Below are positions 1-10,403 of a DNA stretch of 64,000 nt, piece after piece. How positions within the stretch are numbered: position 1 is the stretch's first letter; each line of letters opens with the position of its first letter. The notes beneath the pieces are model-generated. The model saw only the letters and a list, made by a program, of their open reading frames with translations. It was not told the origin of the DNA and made no database searches. The position numbers and the translations under genes are program-made. Source of the stretch: Apostichopus parvimensis (Eukaryota > Echinodermata > Holothuroidea > Aspidochirotida > Stichopodidae); NCBI GenBank assembly GCA_000934455.1, contig KN888388.1:55278-119277 (forward strand), read 5' to 3'.

Positions 1-1361
1 ACTTATTATGGGAAAGCTAAAACCGCTTTGATTCGTACAAGGTAACATTTATTACATTATGATTTTTCCCTTTTTGAATAAAAATAATAATAGTAAAAAG
101 CCATCTTGAAATAGTTTAGTGATGATATTTTATGTGTATTATCCGATACGTTCTGCAGGTTGTCCAAGTTTATTGAATCGTTAAGATCGAGATATATAGA
201 ACAAAAGTTCGACCATTTTGGTTGGCTAGTGTTATTTTCTAATAATTCAATAACAAAGTGGAATGATCCAACAACAACGTGGAGTACATGCCGTGCCAAA
301 CAATGGGGGCGAGAAACATACTCCTGCCCCTTCACAATTTATAAAGGGAAATATATCTCTCCCTCCCATGCTCCCCCCCCCCCTTCCAAACACCCTTGCC
401 ACTTTAAACGCCTGTTATGGCAATGTGATCCGAAACAATTCTGTTATATTTTAAATGGCCTGAAGTCGAGGTTTCCTAAATGACAAATAATTAATTACGA
501 ATCAGTAATGAATTTGTATCGCAATTTAATACATGGCTGTGACAGGTCACCATGTGATGACTGCAAAAATCATCAAGAACGTCAAAGTGCACAACGTAGT
601 CCAATTAAGATTCAATAGCTGTCATCTATTTTTTCTATTCTTTGTATTGTTTTTCTTCTTAAGGAGAAACAACTCCGTACCGTTGATATGTCAGATCGCA
701 CAAAGTTTGATTATTTATGCTAATCAATAAAATACATTTAATTAAAAATTAAACTAGTCTAGTAACCATGCTCATAAGCATTTAGTTTCAGATGGCGCTG
801 TACCACTATATAACAGAGGAAGTTTAGGTGATAAGAGTATATAGAGTATGTGTTATTAAATGTTCTTGTTCCCTTTAAGTAGGAGATCGCATGTGTTACA
901 CTTATTTCAATAATAAGTGTGTGTGTGTGTGTTCATGTAGCAATCAATATTCTTATTCGGCTATTGATTCTATTTCTGTGACTAACACAGTTCTATATTT
1001 CAAATTAAATAATCTATTGTTATGATATCATATATTACAGAGGACAAATTTCTCGGGTGGAATGTCTTCATCTGTCTCTCTTATATACCTCATCCAGCTA
1101 TTGACATTGGAAAGACCTTGAACACATTTACCACCTTTCATTGACAGATATCTGTCGCAATATCCTGTAATGCAAATCAAACAATAATGCAAACCAATAC
1201 TATAGTTACGGTGGTCATGATGGAACAGACGAGTTACAGAATTACTGCATTAGTATAACCCGACAACTAGTGAAAAATACAATATTTGGCGTGTTGTCCA
1301 GTAACGTGCAGCACAACAACTGATCACGTTGGGATTCTTCGTCAAAATGCCAATGCATAGA

Positions 1362-1561
1362 ATCGCTTCTCGGCCTTTTGGTTTAGATTATGTGTAGTAT
1401 CTGTTCCCTTTCGAGGGGAATGGTGGTACACACCCGACGATGATCACACAGTCACAATCTCGATGCAAGGGGACTGGGTTAAGAGCGGATCAGTCGTTCG
1501 GTAGTTTGGTAGTTTGGTTTTCGTGCCCAGGTTCTTTCCTGGGTGACTTTTCTTAAAAAGT
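1362..1561 (+). mobile_element. U2 snRNA-headed SINE, copy 1
   Basis: The element begins at the first nucleotide of U2 snRNA (ATCGCTTCTCGGCCTTTTGG) and keeps about 45 bases of U2 5' sequence, including the branch-site-pairing GTAGTA. An unrelated body of about 150 bases follows, ending in a CCCAGG/CCTGGG hairpin and a TTAAAAAG tail. The 9-base target duplication ATGCATAGA flanks it at 1353-1361 and 1562-1570. The same insertion occurs at 38484 and 41625, so it was copied together with its host block. It is not a U2 gene, because the Sm site and 3' stem-loops of U2 are absent. Confidence 0.88.
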
Positions 1562-1750
1562 ATGCATAGATTAGCTTGTCAACTAGGCAGACATATAATA
1601 ATTTGTCGAGGTGTGTACAATTCGCCTGTATCGAGAAGAATATGGTTTGGTATCGATGATTGTTCAACTTAACAAATCATTGCAAGATTGCTTGGTGGTG
1701 AATGAGATGGCATAGCCTGCAGTAAAATAACAACCAGTTATAATCAGTAT

Positions 1751-2011
1751 GTCGGCTTGTCGAGACCTGTTTCCAAGGGCCGTTGTTATTCTGGTTTGGG
1801 GTAATAGTGGGCCTACGGACGGTCCGACCGTTTTTACTTTTGTAGATGATTCGTGTTGAGTTTGGTGAGTGTGTGCAAAGGGGGGGGGGGGTTCAGTTGG
1901 ATGTGTGTGTGTGTGTTTGTTTGTTTAGTTAAAGTACGGGTAGGGTTTGGTATTGAAAGCATTTAAGCCGTGACGTTTTGAATTCCTCTGGGCGGATCAC
2001 GTAAACAGCAC
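1751..2011 (+). mobile_element. LINE 3' end, variant subfamily
   Basis: This 5'-truncated 3' region of the window's main LINE resembles the variant at 50618-51068 more than the common type: both have GTGGGCCT, a GT-rich stretch, and GGGCGGATCACGTAAA at the end. It is flanked by similar sequences of about 28 bases (1719-1747 and 2012-2040) that could be old target duplications. The same piece lies at 38873-39133 in the duplicated block. Confidence 0.75.
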
Positions 2012-3539
2012 AGTAAAGTTACAACCAATAACAATCGGTTCCAAACCACTGGGAGTACCATATTACGTAAATACGTAAATAAGTGAGAATATCAGTATAT
2101 GGGCCGGGAAGCTTGGCCTCGTATGAGTTGTAATAATTCTGACCAAAGTCGTTCATGAGGAATACATTTTGGATATCTTACGATGTTTCTAAGTTCCTAA
2201 TATCTGAAAACTATTAGTCTGGTCCACTTAATTATGTACACAAGATAGTATATTATAGTAGTTAATTTTTTTGGCTCACTGTAGTGTGGTTTGCAATGCC
2301 ATAGGTGATAAAGGTAGGGTGGACGGGCGAGGTCATTTTTGCATTCAAAGAATTGTTATTTCTTCTTCATCTTTCTTGATTCTCCTCTGCATGTTTCCTT
2401 TAAACTTTCTCAGCAGCCCTAGTCACCTAAATCAATTAACATATTGTTTGATCTACCCTGCATAATTTATTCATTTATATTTATCTATATTCATGTTCTC
2501 TCTCTGGAGTTAGTTTATGTCTTCGTTTTCAATTAGATTAAAAACTTGAACTGTACTGAGCTTTAACGGTCAATACTGCAGAAACAAATTGACCGAAACT
2601 AGCGACTCTCTTATGTTTGTTTAACTTAAGTGATACCGGGTTGGTTATCTGAATTAATCAGGTTGTTATTTCAAGTTACCGTCGATTCGTCTCTTCCACT
2701 CCTTTTCTACTCAGTTCCGACGGTGGCGAGGGAAAGGTTGACGCTGCATATCCAATGCACTAATCCCCTAATGGTATTGCCATACTGTGTGTATGGAAAT
2801 GAGTTTCAGCAAACATGGGTTACTTTAGTGAACAACCCCCAGCATCAAAAGGTTCAAGGAAATAATTGCTCTATTCAGGAGACATGTGGGTTGAATTCAG
2901 TGTCGGGGGGCTGCCATTTTGATGAGATATAGGAGTATAAGAGATGACAGTCATTGCGGTTCATTGCCGTCCAATCGTTTTTACTCTATTTACCAACTAT
3001 ACTTTTCTATTCATTTTACGCAACTAAGAACCTTGGCGGTTGAGGGACTAGTGTATTCAGCCACCGTCCGAGACGATATGTCTGAGACGCAAAAAACACA
3101 TTCCATACTTGTCTTATGTTTTCGGGAGAATATCCCAGCACCAAGATGTTACCAGGCGATGGAAGCATTGCCAAAGACCTTTATATTCGATTCTTATAGA
3201 TAAAAAGCATTGCAAGTGCCCTCGAATTTTACATTGTGAACTTGTTAAAATAAGGTCGTCTATGAAACTCAAATGTCGCCCTCACATTCAAGAGAAAGTT
3301 ATCTCTTGTTTCTAAATGACAAGCTGTGGTCTTTGAGCTCTTACATGTGAAATGATGCTTGTATTTTGACATTAATATAACGTCCTTTGGGCTATTCTTT
3401 CAAAGTTAATTAAAGATAGTCTGCACGTACCCAAACAAGTACATAATATTTGTGAACGATAAGTAACACGCTCTCCTTACCATTAGCTAATCTTATTATA
3501 ATATGTGTATTTAAAGACATTGATAATACACGTTGTTGA

Positions 3540-3882
3540 CAGGGGCGTCGCGAGCGGGGGGGGTGGGGGGTGTCATACTCCCCAATAATTTGGTCGCTGT
3601 CGGCAAATTTTGGGTCTGTCGGCAAATTTTGGGTCTGTCGGCAAAAGGAGAAAAGGTGAAGAGAGCGGAAGGGGAAGAAAGAAGGAAAGCTGAATAGAGA
3701 ATAGGAGAACGGGAGCTTCTTCCGTGCCAAATTTGACTTAAAATAAGCACCAGATTGCATCTAAGGACGTTTCAAAACCCCCTCCCCTCAGACCCCTCCC
3801 CCATTTCAGTCACCACTTCCAGATCCGTCGGCAAATCAAATTGTCCACACCCCCCAACAAAAACCCCTTCGCTACGCCCCTG
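3540..3882. mobile_element. hAT-type miniature inverted-repeat element
   Basis: The ends are inverted repeats (CAGGGGCGTCGCGAGCG on the left; CAGGGGCGTAGCGAAGG as the reverse complement of the right). They are flanked by the perfect 8-base target duplication GTTGTTGA at 3532-3539 and 3883-3890. An 8-base duplication and CAGGGG-like termini are standard for hAT elements. The interior holds direct repeats of TCGGCAAATTTTGGGTCTG near 3600-3645 and G- and C-rich runs. At 343 bases with no transposase it is non-autonomous. Confidence 0.88.
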
Positions 3883-3890
3883 GTTGTTGA

Positions 3891-5480
3891 TTTCTATTAT
3901 TCTTATATCATGTCTTTTTAATACCTCACAGTGGTGTATGGGTAGATGCTGCCTCATAAAGATGGTATCATTTAATATGTTCCCGTGTGCCTCGTAAGCG
4001 ATATCAAACTATTAATTGGGCGAATCAGTACTTTTTTTTATGGAAATGGATGGGCCCTTCGGTCGATGAAGCTGCCTCCCATGTAGAGGGTGGGTGTGTT
4101 GGGAGCATCCTTATGGAAACTGGTGCAATCTGATGCATTTGTGAACTATAAATTAGATTTAATATTCATTCTAGCGCAACTGTACTACTTTTAAATGTTG
4201 AATGTTAGGTTGAAATGAGGAAAGTAATGTAGACCTCCACTCATGAATCAGCTGCTGTGATAACAATATCCATCTGAGATCGATATAGAACTTAAAATAG
4301 AGCAAGTCTTCTACAGTTCTTGACTCGTAAGTAAGCTGACCGATGTCATATCGCCGATCCCGAAGAAAGATGATGAATGCTTCAACGAGGAAATAGAAAG
4401 AAAAATATATCATTAATAGTTCGATAAGCAGTAACATGATTAAAGTTCTTCAAGATGGAACACAATCAGATCGATGTATGTATCAGTACAAAGTACTTGT
4501 CCATCACACCCGATACATTTCTTTGAATACAAAATATGTGACGATGTAACGCCAACATTAAGACATTTAAAGCCTGTTCATTACGCATTTATTGAAAATG
4601 CTTTGATCATGTTCATGAGGTGTTTGCGTGTGAGATGCCCTCGCGCTCTGCTCATTTAAATAAATGTCATTTATTCGATTATATATTATTACCTTTATTG
4701 TTCTAATATGGTGTAAATTTGTGAGACAAAATACAGTCAGTAGCCAACATTGTCAAGTGAATTATATGTATTCATTTCCAATGAATAACGTGTAATTCTC
4801 TTAATCCGCTGAATGTAAGAGTCATTACGCTTAGGAAAAGGACAAACCACAAATCGTTTGAAGGTACAATAAAAGCGCTCCAATATATTGAGCATTGCAG
4901 TTAGCATTTACCTGCAGAGACTTCTGTGTAATTTTAATAGAGACATAGAAAATAGATAAAGATGAGTAGGACGTAACGGAGACTCACGTTTGAAGCATAT
5001 AATATCAGCGTAACTAGGGGATAGCGTTTGCCCCGGGGGGGGGGGGTTGATGAGCCTGTTAGCGGACCGGCCTTTGTTTTAGAAAATTAGATAGTGTGTG
5101 TGAACGTGGGGATGTATGTCGTTGTGGCTGTGCGTGTCATGTTACAAAAAGGAACATAGTTCTCTAATTTGTATAACAACTGTTTCTCTTCGTACACCCT
5201 CATATAGTTTTACAGTCATTATATTTATTACTTTCTTTTATTCTAGTTCAATGGACGAAATAAAGTGCGTAGAATTGTGAAAAAACGTTCGTACATTTTC
5301 TTTTCGCGATAACTTCACCAAACTTGCTGTGTATATCAGATCAATGAAATCATAAGTAACAAAAACAAAAGCAAGCAGAATTAGTCAGGCTCACTATGTT
5401 CAGAATTATAATTTCGTTGGAAATTTTGGGAGATTTGCAAATCTATACATTTTTGGAAACTGTATAGTGTAAGCAATCAG
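3891..5480. other. No supported gene
   Basis: I see no supported gene here. An open frame on the minus strand at 4171-4437 has a hydrophobic start and a faint resemblance to the second half of the V-like domain (a TVxD segment followed by a hydrophobic strand), so it may be an eroded V exon, but the match is too weak to call. A G run lies at about 5035-5047. Confidence 0.5.
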
Positions 5481-5507
5481 AAAACCAATGTTTACCATTT
5501 GCCGGAC

Positions 5508-5790
5508 GCATATATGGCGGCCATCTTGGATTTTCAAAATGGCCGCTTTAAAAATGGGTGTTTCTCAATATCTCAACATCTACGGAACCCAGAGTCCTGA
5601 TTTTAACGGCTAAACCTACATTTGTAGGGGCAAGATATCTAGTGGTACCAAGTACCACAAGGCGGTCATCTTGGATTTTCAAAATGGCCACCGTAAATAT
5701 GAATGTTTCCCAATATCTCGGCATCTAGGTAACCTAGAGTCATGATTTTAACGGCTAATCCTATATTTTTAGGGGTGGGGAATCCAGAGG
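5508..5790. repeat. Tandem pair of a roughly 150-base repeat with hairpin core
   Basis: Two diverged head-to-tail copies each start with a self-complementary core (GGCGGCCATCTTGGATTTTC, then AAAATGGCCGC) and continue with similar text (AATATCTC, CTACGGAACC or CTAGGTAACC, GATTTTAACGGCTAA). The core can fold as a hairpin with about 8 paired bases. There are no clear terminal inverted repeats or target duplications. It looks like a dispersed non-coding repeat. Confidence 0.75.
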
Positions 5791-6525
5791 CACCGAGTAC
5801 AGTAGGCTAAACATAATAACAGATGTAGATGATAGTAGATGATCTGAATGACTGAGCCAGAGATTTGGAAATGTTCGTTTCCTTTCATTTTCATTTAACA
5901 ATGTTATTATTTCGTTCAGCAGTAGTATAAATAAAGGTAGTGATTTCATTTTTGATCGAGACAGTTTTGGGTAATTTAACTTGTTTTCGTAGGAAAGGTA
6001 AAATAGAGACCTATTCTGCTTCCGGGTTTTACTTTCATAATTCAAAGCACACCCATTTGAAATATATTGAAAGTATTTTTTTCTCACGAATGGCATTGGA
6101 AATGTTCACAAGTTGAATTGTGTTTATTACAGGGTCAGTCGTGTATGTCGTTGATTTCATTATGACACGTTATCTCTTTTAATTAGTGTGACCGTTTAGG
6201 GTTCAACAACTTCTCTGACGGATTAATGTTTTATTATAATTGCATTATTGCAATTATTACTTTGTAAAAGAATATAAACATTAACGCAATGACAGTTTCG
6301 TATAAATAGACACTTTGTTTAAATCAGCATATAAACTCGTGTTGTCGATTAAAGAATATGACACAAAATTACATTAGGTGTCTTTAATAATTTCACTTAC
6401 CTAGGTAATAATATACTATTAACGTTAAAGCATGTTAGTTTGACTTTCCCTCTGTTACTGAATGATCGATATTTGTCTTTGTCCTTTTCTCTCTCATATT
6501 CAATGTAATAGTAAACGCTTTCGTG

Positions 6526-6633
6526 GAGTACATGGCGCTGACGTTCATCAACATGCTTTTACCTGATTTCTTCATCAAACAAATTGAAAGTCCATTAAAA
6601 ATAACACTATTGCTTGTGAACCTCTGTTACATC
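6526..6633 (+). CDS. Candidate constrained exon, plus strand
   Basis: A 36-codon open stretch reading EYMALTFINMLLPDFFIKQI at its start is preserved at 44585-44692. The two copies differ at nine positions and seven are third codon positions, the pattern expected of a segment that was coding when the copies diverged. In the 44.6-kb copy it follows a good acceptor (a T-rich tract ending in GTTAG); here the acceptor looks damaged. I do not recognise the product. The minus strand reads a stop in the matching frame. It may be an exon of an unmapped plus-strand gene or a relic. Confidence 0.35.
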
Positions 6634-6723
6634 AGAGAGGTGTCTACAATACACCCATAGTTCAATTATATCAGTAAAAAACAATATTCTGAAGCTTCAT
6701 TGACGCCTGTTTCTCAATTTCAG

Positions 6724-6751
6724 CTAATGCAGCTGTTTGGGCTAGCCAAAG
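6724..6751 (+). CDS. Candidate 28-base mini-exon, copy 1
   Basis: The 28 bases lie between a pyrimidine-rich acceptor (TTTCTCAATTTCAG) and a donor (GTAATG). Read with phase 1 in and phase 2 out they encode NAAVWASQ. A similar segment with the same upstream text (TTGACGCCTGTTT) and the same length sits about 167 bases downstream. It is too short to identify. The evidence is the duplicated acceptor-exon-donor layout only. Confidence 0.25.
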
Positions 6752-6890
6752 GTAATGACAAGATCCAACACATAGGTATTATTTGATGCATCTTCACTGA
6801 TTATATAGCTATTAGGTATTATTATAGGGTTTTAAATCAGGTTGTGAACAATGTTCTGAGGTTTGATTGACGCCTGTTTATCACTCTCAG

Positions 6891-6918
6891 CTTACGCAGC
6901 TGTTTTGGATGATCAAGG
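6891..6918 (+). CDS. Candidate 28-base mini-exon, copy 2
   Basis: This is the second copy of the layout at 6724: an acceptor TTTATCACTCTCAG, 28 bases encoding YAAVLDDQ in the same phase, then a weaker donor GTACTA. The frame and length are kept although the bases differ. Unit B has lost both copies through its deletion of this stretch. Confidence 0.22.
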
Positions 6919-7439
6919 GTACTACATACACGTATAATTGGATACCAGTTCATTGTTTATACGTATAATTTACCTTTAGTAATGTTTCATCTAGTATAAT
7001 AGTCTATGGGGACCTTAACTATGGAAATGCTATAAGGCAAGCCACGATTAACTTTATAACACTTTACAATGTATGTTTTGAAAATCCTATTACCAACGTT
7101 CACAAGCTAATAGTCACATCCAAGCCCCTTATCTCATATACTTTGATTCTAGATAGGCGTATTGATTACAGTTCCATGTGTACTCAATATATTCACTTGA
7201 AATGATTGTATATTAGTGGACTCCAATTAGATCCCGCAACAACATAGAAGCCTTTCCATTATAGAACTTTTCCTTAACTTCATAAAATCAACGATATATA
7301 AACATTTCAGTTCAACATATATCCAACTTTTTAAAGCTGTGCGTTAACGTTCCCGCAGACATATTATGCAATTTTTACAGTTAAATGTTTAAAATTGAAA
7401 ACCCCAAATTGCATGACATTGAACTCATATGGAAAGAGA

Positions 7440-9260
7440 AAGTCACATCATCCCACAACCGAAAACAATATTTTCATCTGATAGTTGCTTCATCTTGACA
7501 AGGAAAATCCATTCAGTGCCTTCGTGAAACGTTATCAGGAACATTTCGAAATATAAACCAGGACACGGGAAGACTCCATATTGGATTATTCCAGTTTACA
7601 AAAATCTTCAAATGGCTTTATACGTTGTGCGTTAACTACCATGCCTGTCATATCTTAAAGAGTTCCCCATCGTACACAAAAGTACGGACAGATATGTCTC
7701 CGGTGTGCACACCTCGGTGACAATCCACTCAAATGTAAGTACATCTATATGATATTTATATGAAGAAGAAATATTAGAGAAGGCAATGTCAAATCATAAC
7801 ACTTCGAATAAGAACAGGTTGACCTGATTGTTGATCTATCTTCACTATAAAAATAACATTCAGTTCCCTTTGGAAAATGACGCTAGCAGGAACATTACGA
7901 AGAATAATATAGAAAATGTAAAATCACTACGTTGCAAGATTTCGTCTCAATAAATATTCGACTGTCTTTAAGCTGTGCGTGTTGCCGCAAGTTCTTTTTA
8001 ACAGTGGCCCGTTCCGTCAAAAGATTAGCATTGAACTACCTAAATTCGTTTAATTATAATCTGCGTACTATAAATATTAATATGGAAAACAAAACTTACC
8101 TCATACAACCAAAGAACAAACTGTTGATCTGATAGTTGGTCCTCCTTGACAATAAAAATATAAACATTTATCTGGGAAATGTCGTTAGCAGGAACAAAAC
8201 AAAAACTAAACCAGAAAAAATGGAAAATCTGTTCATTATGAAATCTTAGTTTAATTAGGATTGAAAACAAATCATGAACTTACGATGGATAATCTCCACG
8301 TGATTATTCTACTTATGGCCAGATTTGTCTCCGGTGTGAGTTGTCCCCATGAGTTTGAACACTTTTTGAAGTACTATATAATACTTTTATAAAAAGGAAA
8401 CATTTGCAAAGGCATCCCATAATACACAGAATACACAGATACACAATCAGCATGCGGAACGTTTCTCTAGCAGGAGCATTACAAAGAGGAAGACAGGAAA
8501 GGAAAAAAACCAAAATGAAAAAATTCAATGCAAAGAATCAACAAATGTGTTCATGTTGTGTGTTAGTAAACAGAGAATTAATTCTGTTGTCGAATTTTCC
8601 ACATGGCTTGATAACAACTTATGAACGTTCGACTCCGTGTGAATATCTACTTGGAATAAAAGCGATTGAAGTTATCATCCAGATCGAAAGGAACATTTCA
8701 TTGTACACAAAAGAACGAACAGATATGTAGCCTCTCTGTGATGTTCAACTCACAATCTAAGTACTATATAATATTTATATATTAAATATATAGAAAGACC
8801 AGGCCACACAATAGAAAGACAGGCGAATAAAAATATGTTGATCTCATAGTTGATCCATCTTGACAATAAAAAAAATACAATCAATATTCTCGAGAAAAAA
8901 GTGCATTTTCCTTTTAAAATAGTTTAGAAGGTGTAGGTTTGAAGAAACAAGAAAACATGATCATAATCACTATGTGAGTATTCTTCCCTGAGCGTATAAT
9001 CTTTGAATCTAAGATACATCTCCGAGAAAACAGCCGATTGTACGCAACACTACGATCAGATTTGTCTCCGGTGTAAGTCGTCCCCATGAGTTTCAACACT
9101 AATCTAAGTACTATATAATATTTTTATGAAAACGAAATATTTGTAAAGGGGAAGTGATATCTACAGCAAAACAACATATTATTGATTTTTAGTTGCGTTA
9201 ATAACGTTCTCTAGTTGCAGGTTTAGGATTGAAAAACAAATCATGGAAGTAAGATAGATA
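7440..9260 (-). pseudogene. Cluster of eroded V-exon relics
   Basis: Several segments on the minus strand echo the signal/V exon of the intact copies, with stops and indels. Examples are 7660-7930 and 9040-9120, which share GTCTCCGGTGT with the V exon at 15650, and 8110-8200, 8690-8890 and 7800-7880, which share the TGTTGATCT and CTTGACAATAAAA text with the N-terminal V region at 21660-21710. The spacing suggests four or five partial copies in tandem. None has an open frame across the domain. Confidence 0.55.
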
Positions 9261-9300
9261 ATCCCCGCTTCAAATCGCATCAAACATCATCGCATTGTAT

Positions 9301-9576
9301 TTTTTTACGTGACCCGTCCTGTGGGAACCAAAACGTCACGGCCAAACGGCACTGAGAAACCAACCGCCTCTCATAAACAGAACTCACAACCCAAACAAGC
9401 CAGAAACAAAAGGCCCACCACCTCCCACCCGAACATGCAAAGTGCTACAAACGGACAACCAGCCCGCAGCGAAACCAACTGACTTCCCCCAGCATACCAG
9501 CGCCCGTAGAAGGCACTGGCAGCCCCATATAAACTGCAAAAAAATACCTTCAACCTGATTATCCTCCGCATCAGGG
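9301..9576 (-). mobile_element. LINE 3' end, minus strand, joined to a U2-headed SINE
   Basis: On the minus strand this is the 3' untranslated end of the main LINE, ending in GCCGTGACGTTTTGG, a CCC/GGG hairpin and TCACGTAAAAA. It lies directly downstream of the SINE at 9577-9801 in the same orientation, with no target duplication between them. The same arrangement is kept at 45211-45711, so it predates the split of units A and B. Confidence 0.8.
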
Positions 9577-9801
9577 TACTTTTTAAGAAAAAGTCGCCCA
9601 GGAAAGAAACTGGGCACGAAAACCAAACTACCGAACGACTGATCCGCTCTCAAACCCAGTCCCCTTGTATCGGAACTGTGACTGTGTGATCATCGTTGGG
9701 TGTGCATCACCATTCCCTTCGAAAGGGAACCGATACTACTTTTTGCCCAGGAAAGAACCTGGGCACGAAAACCAAACCACACATGATCTTAACCAAAAGG
9801 C
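9577..9801 (-). mobile_element. U2 snRNA-headed SINE, copy 2, rearranged head
   Basis: On the minus strand the U2 head (CCTTTTGGTTAAGATCATGT) is interrupted after about 30 bases by a second copy of the SINE 3' hairpin segment (GTTTTCGTGCCCAGGTTCTT), then resumes with GTAGTATC and the usual body. The first few U2 bases are replaced. The homologous copy at 45484-45711 has the same interruption. The internal repeat points to template switching during reverse transcription or to a nested partial copy. Confidence 0.8.
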
Positions 9802-10091
9802 TGCATAAGGGTATAACTTTTCAAAAGCGTTTGGCAGTCAGTTTGAAACTCACAATGTCATAAATTTTATGATAAGTATGATAGACTGAAAATATATGCA
9901 TTCAAATGATCGGAAAGATAATTCGTCAATCATAGCATAATCATGTAAATTATTCTGGATGATAGTATTAATCATCTATTCCTGTTAATTAGTGATACAT
10001 ATACAAAATGCATACTTTGAATGAACTTATATGCAGTTACAATCTTAGTTGAACTATTTTTTAGTAACTGTAAATGTATAACTGTGCTTAC

Positions 10092-10176
10092 CTGAAGACA
10101 TATACGATGGCTATCACAGAGACGACGAATATTACGGCAATTACGATCATCACCAACGTCATTATGTTCTTCGTGT
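10092..10176 (-). CDS. Membrane-spanning exon of an IgSF receptor-like gene
   Basis: On the minus strand an acceptor (GTCATTTCTGCAG) opens an 85-base exon that closes at a donor (GTAAGC). It reads TKNIMTLVMIVIAVIFVVSV then IAIVYVFR, a single membrane segment of about 23 residues. Its phases are 1 in and 2 out, so it joins in frame with the phase-1 donors that end the ectodomain exons at 13146 and 15096. The unit B copy at 46002-46086 differs by about one base. A cytoplasmic-tail exon should lie at lower coordinates but I cannot identify it. Confidence 0.72.
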
Positions 10177-10403
10177 CTGCAGAAATGACAGTAAGATGCA
10201 CAAATATATTAATATCAGCAACCAAACTACGTAAGTCGATTAACTTCACCGCACTTGGGTGCATGTTCTTGTGATTTCAACATGACATACTGTTGTTTAT
10301 AACATATGTACTAACTTGGTAAAATGTAATGCATTTGGAAATTTGGCTTAGATACAAGAATTCGTCGAATTGACTTTTTCTTTTTGCACCAATCAAAAAT
10401 TGA

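Larger units (their letters stand above)
1..3111. repeat. 3.1-kb block, near-identical copy of 37122-40233
   Basis: This block matches 37122-40233 essentially base for base; the one difference I found is a one-base change in a C run near 370-383. It contains a U2-headed SINE (1362-1561), a LINE tail (1751-2011), a GT microsatellite near 920-933 and a G run near 1878. Its 160-520 part is a member of the flank repeat found upstream of the IgSF exons at 22.5, 30.4 and 34.9 kb. No convincing gene is present; the short open frames lack family similarity and splice context. The copy starts at the first base of the window, so its left limit is unknown. It is either a very recent duplication or an assembly duplicate. 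Confidence 0.95.

Noticed and set aside
57-335. 92-residue open frame in the duplicated block, minus strand
   Set aside because: It has no domain, signal or splice context, and the related flank copies at 22.5, 30.4 and 34.9 kb do not keep it open. It is a chance frame in repeat DNA.
1362-1561. Functional U2 snRNA gene
   Set aside because: Only about 45 bases of the U2 5' end are present. The Sm site, stem-loops III and IV and snRNA-type flanks are missing, and target duplications bound a 200-base element.
3410-3760. Serine/phenylalanine-rich open frames over 3410-3760
   Set aside because: They lie across the hAT-type miniature element and its G-rich runs; the residues reflect low-complexity bases.
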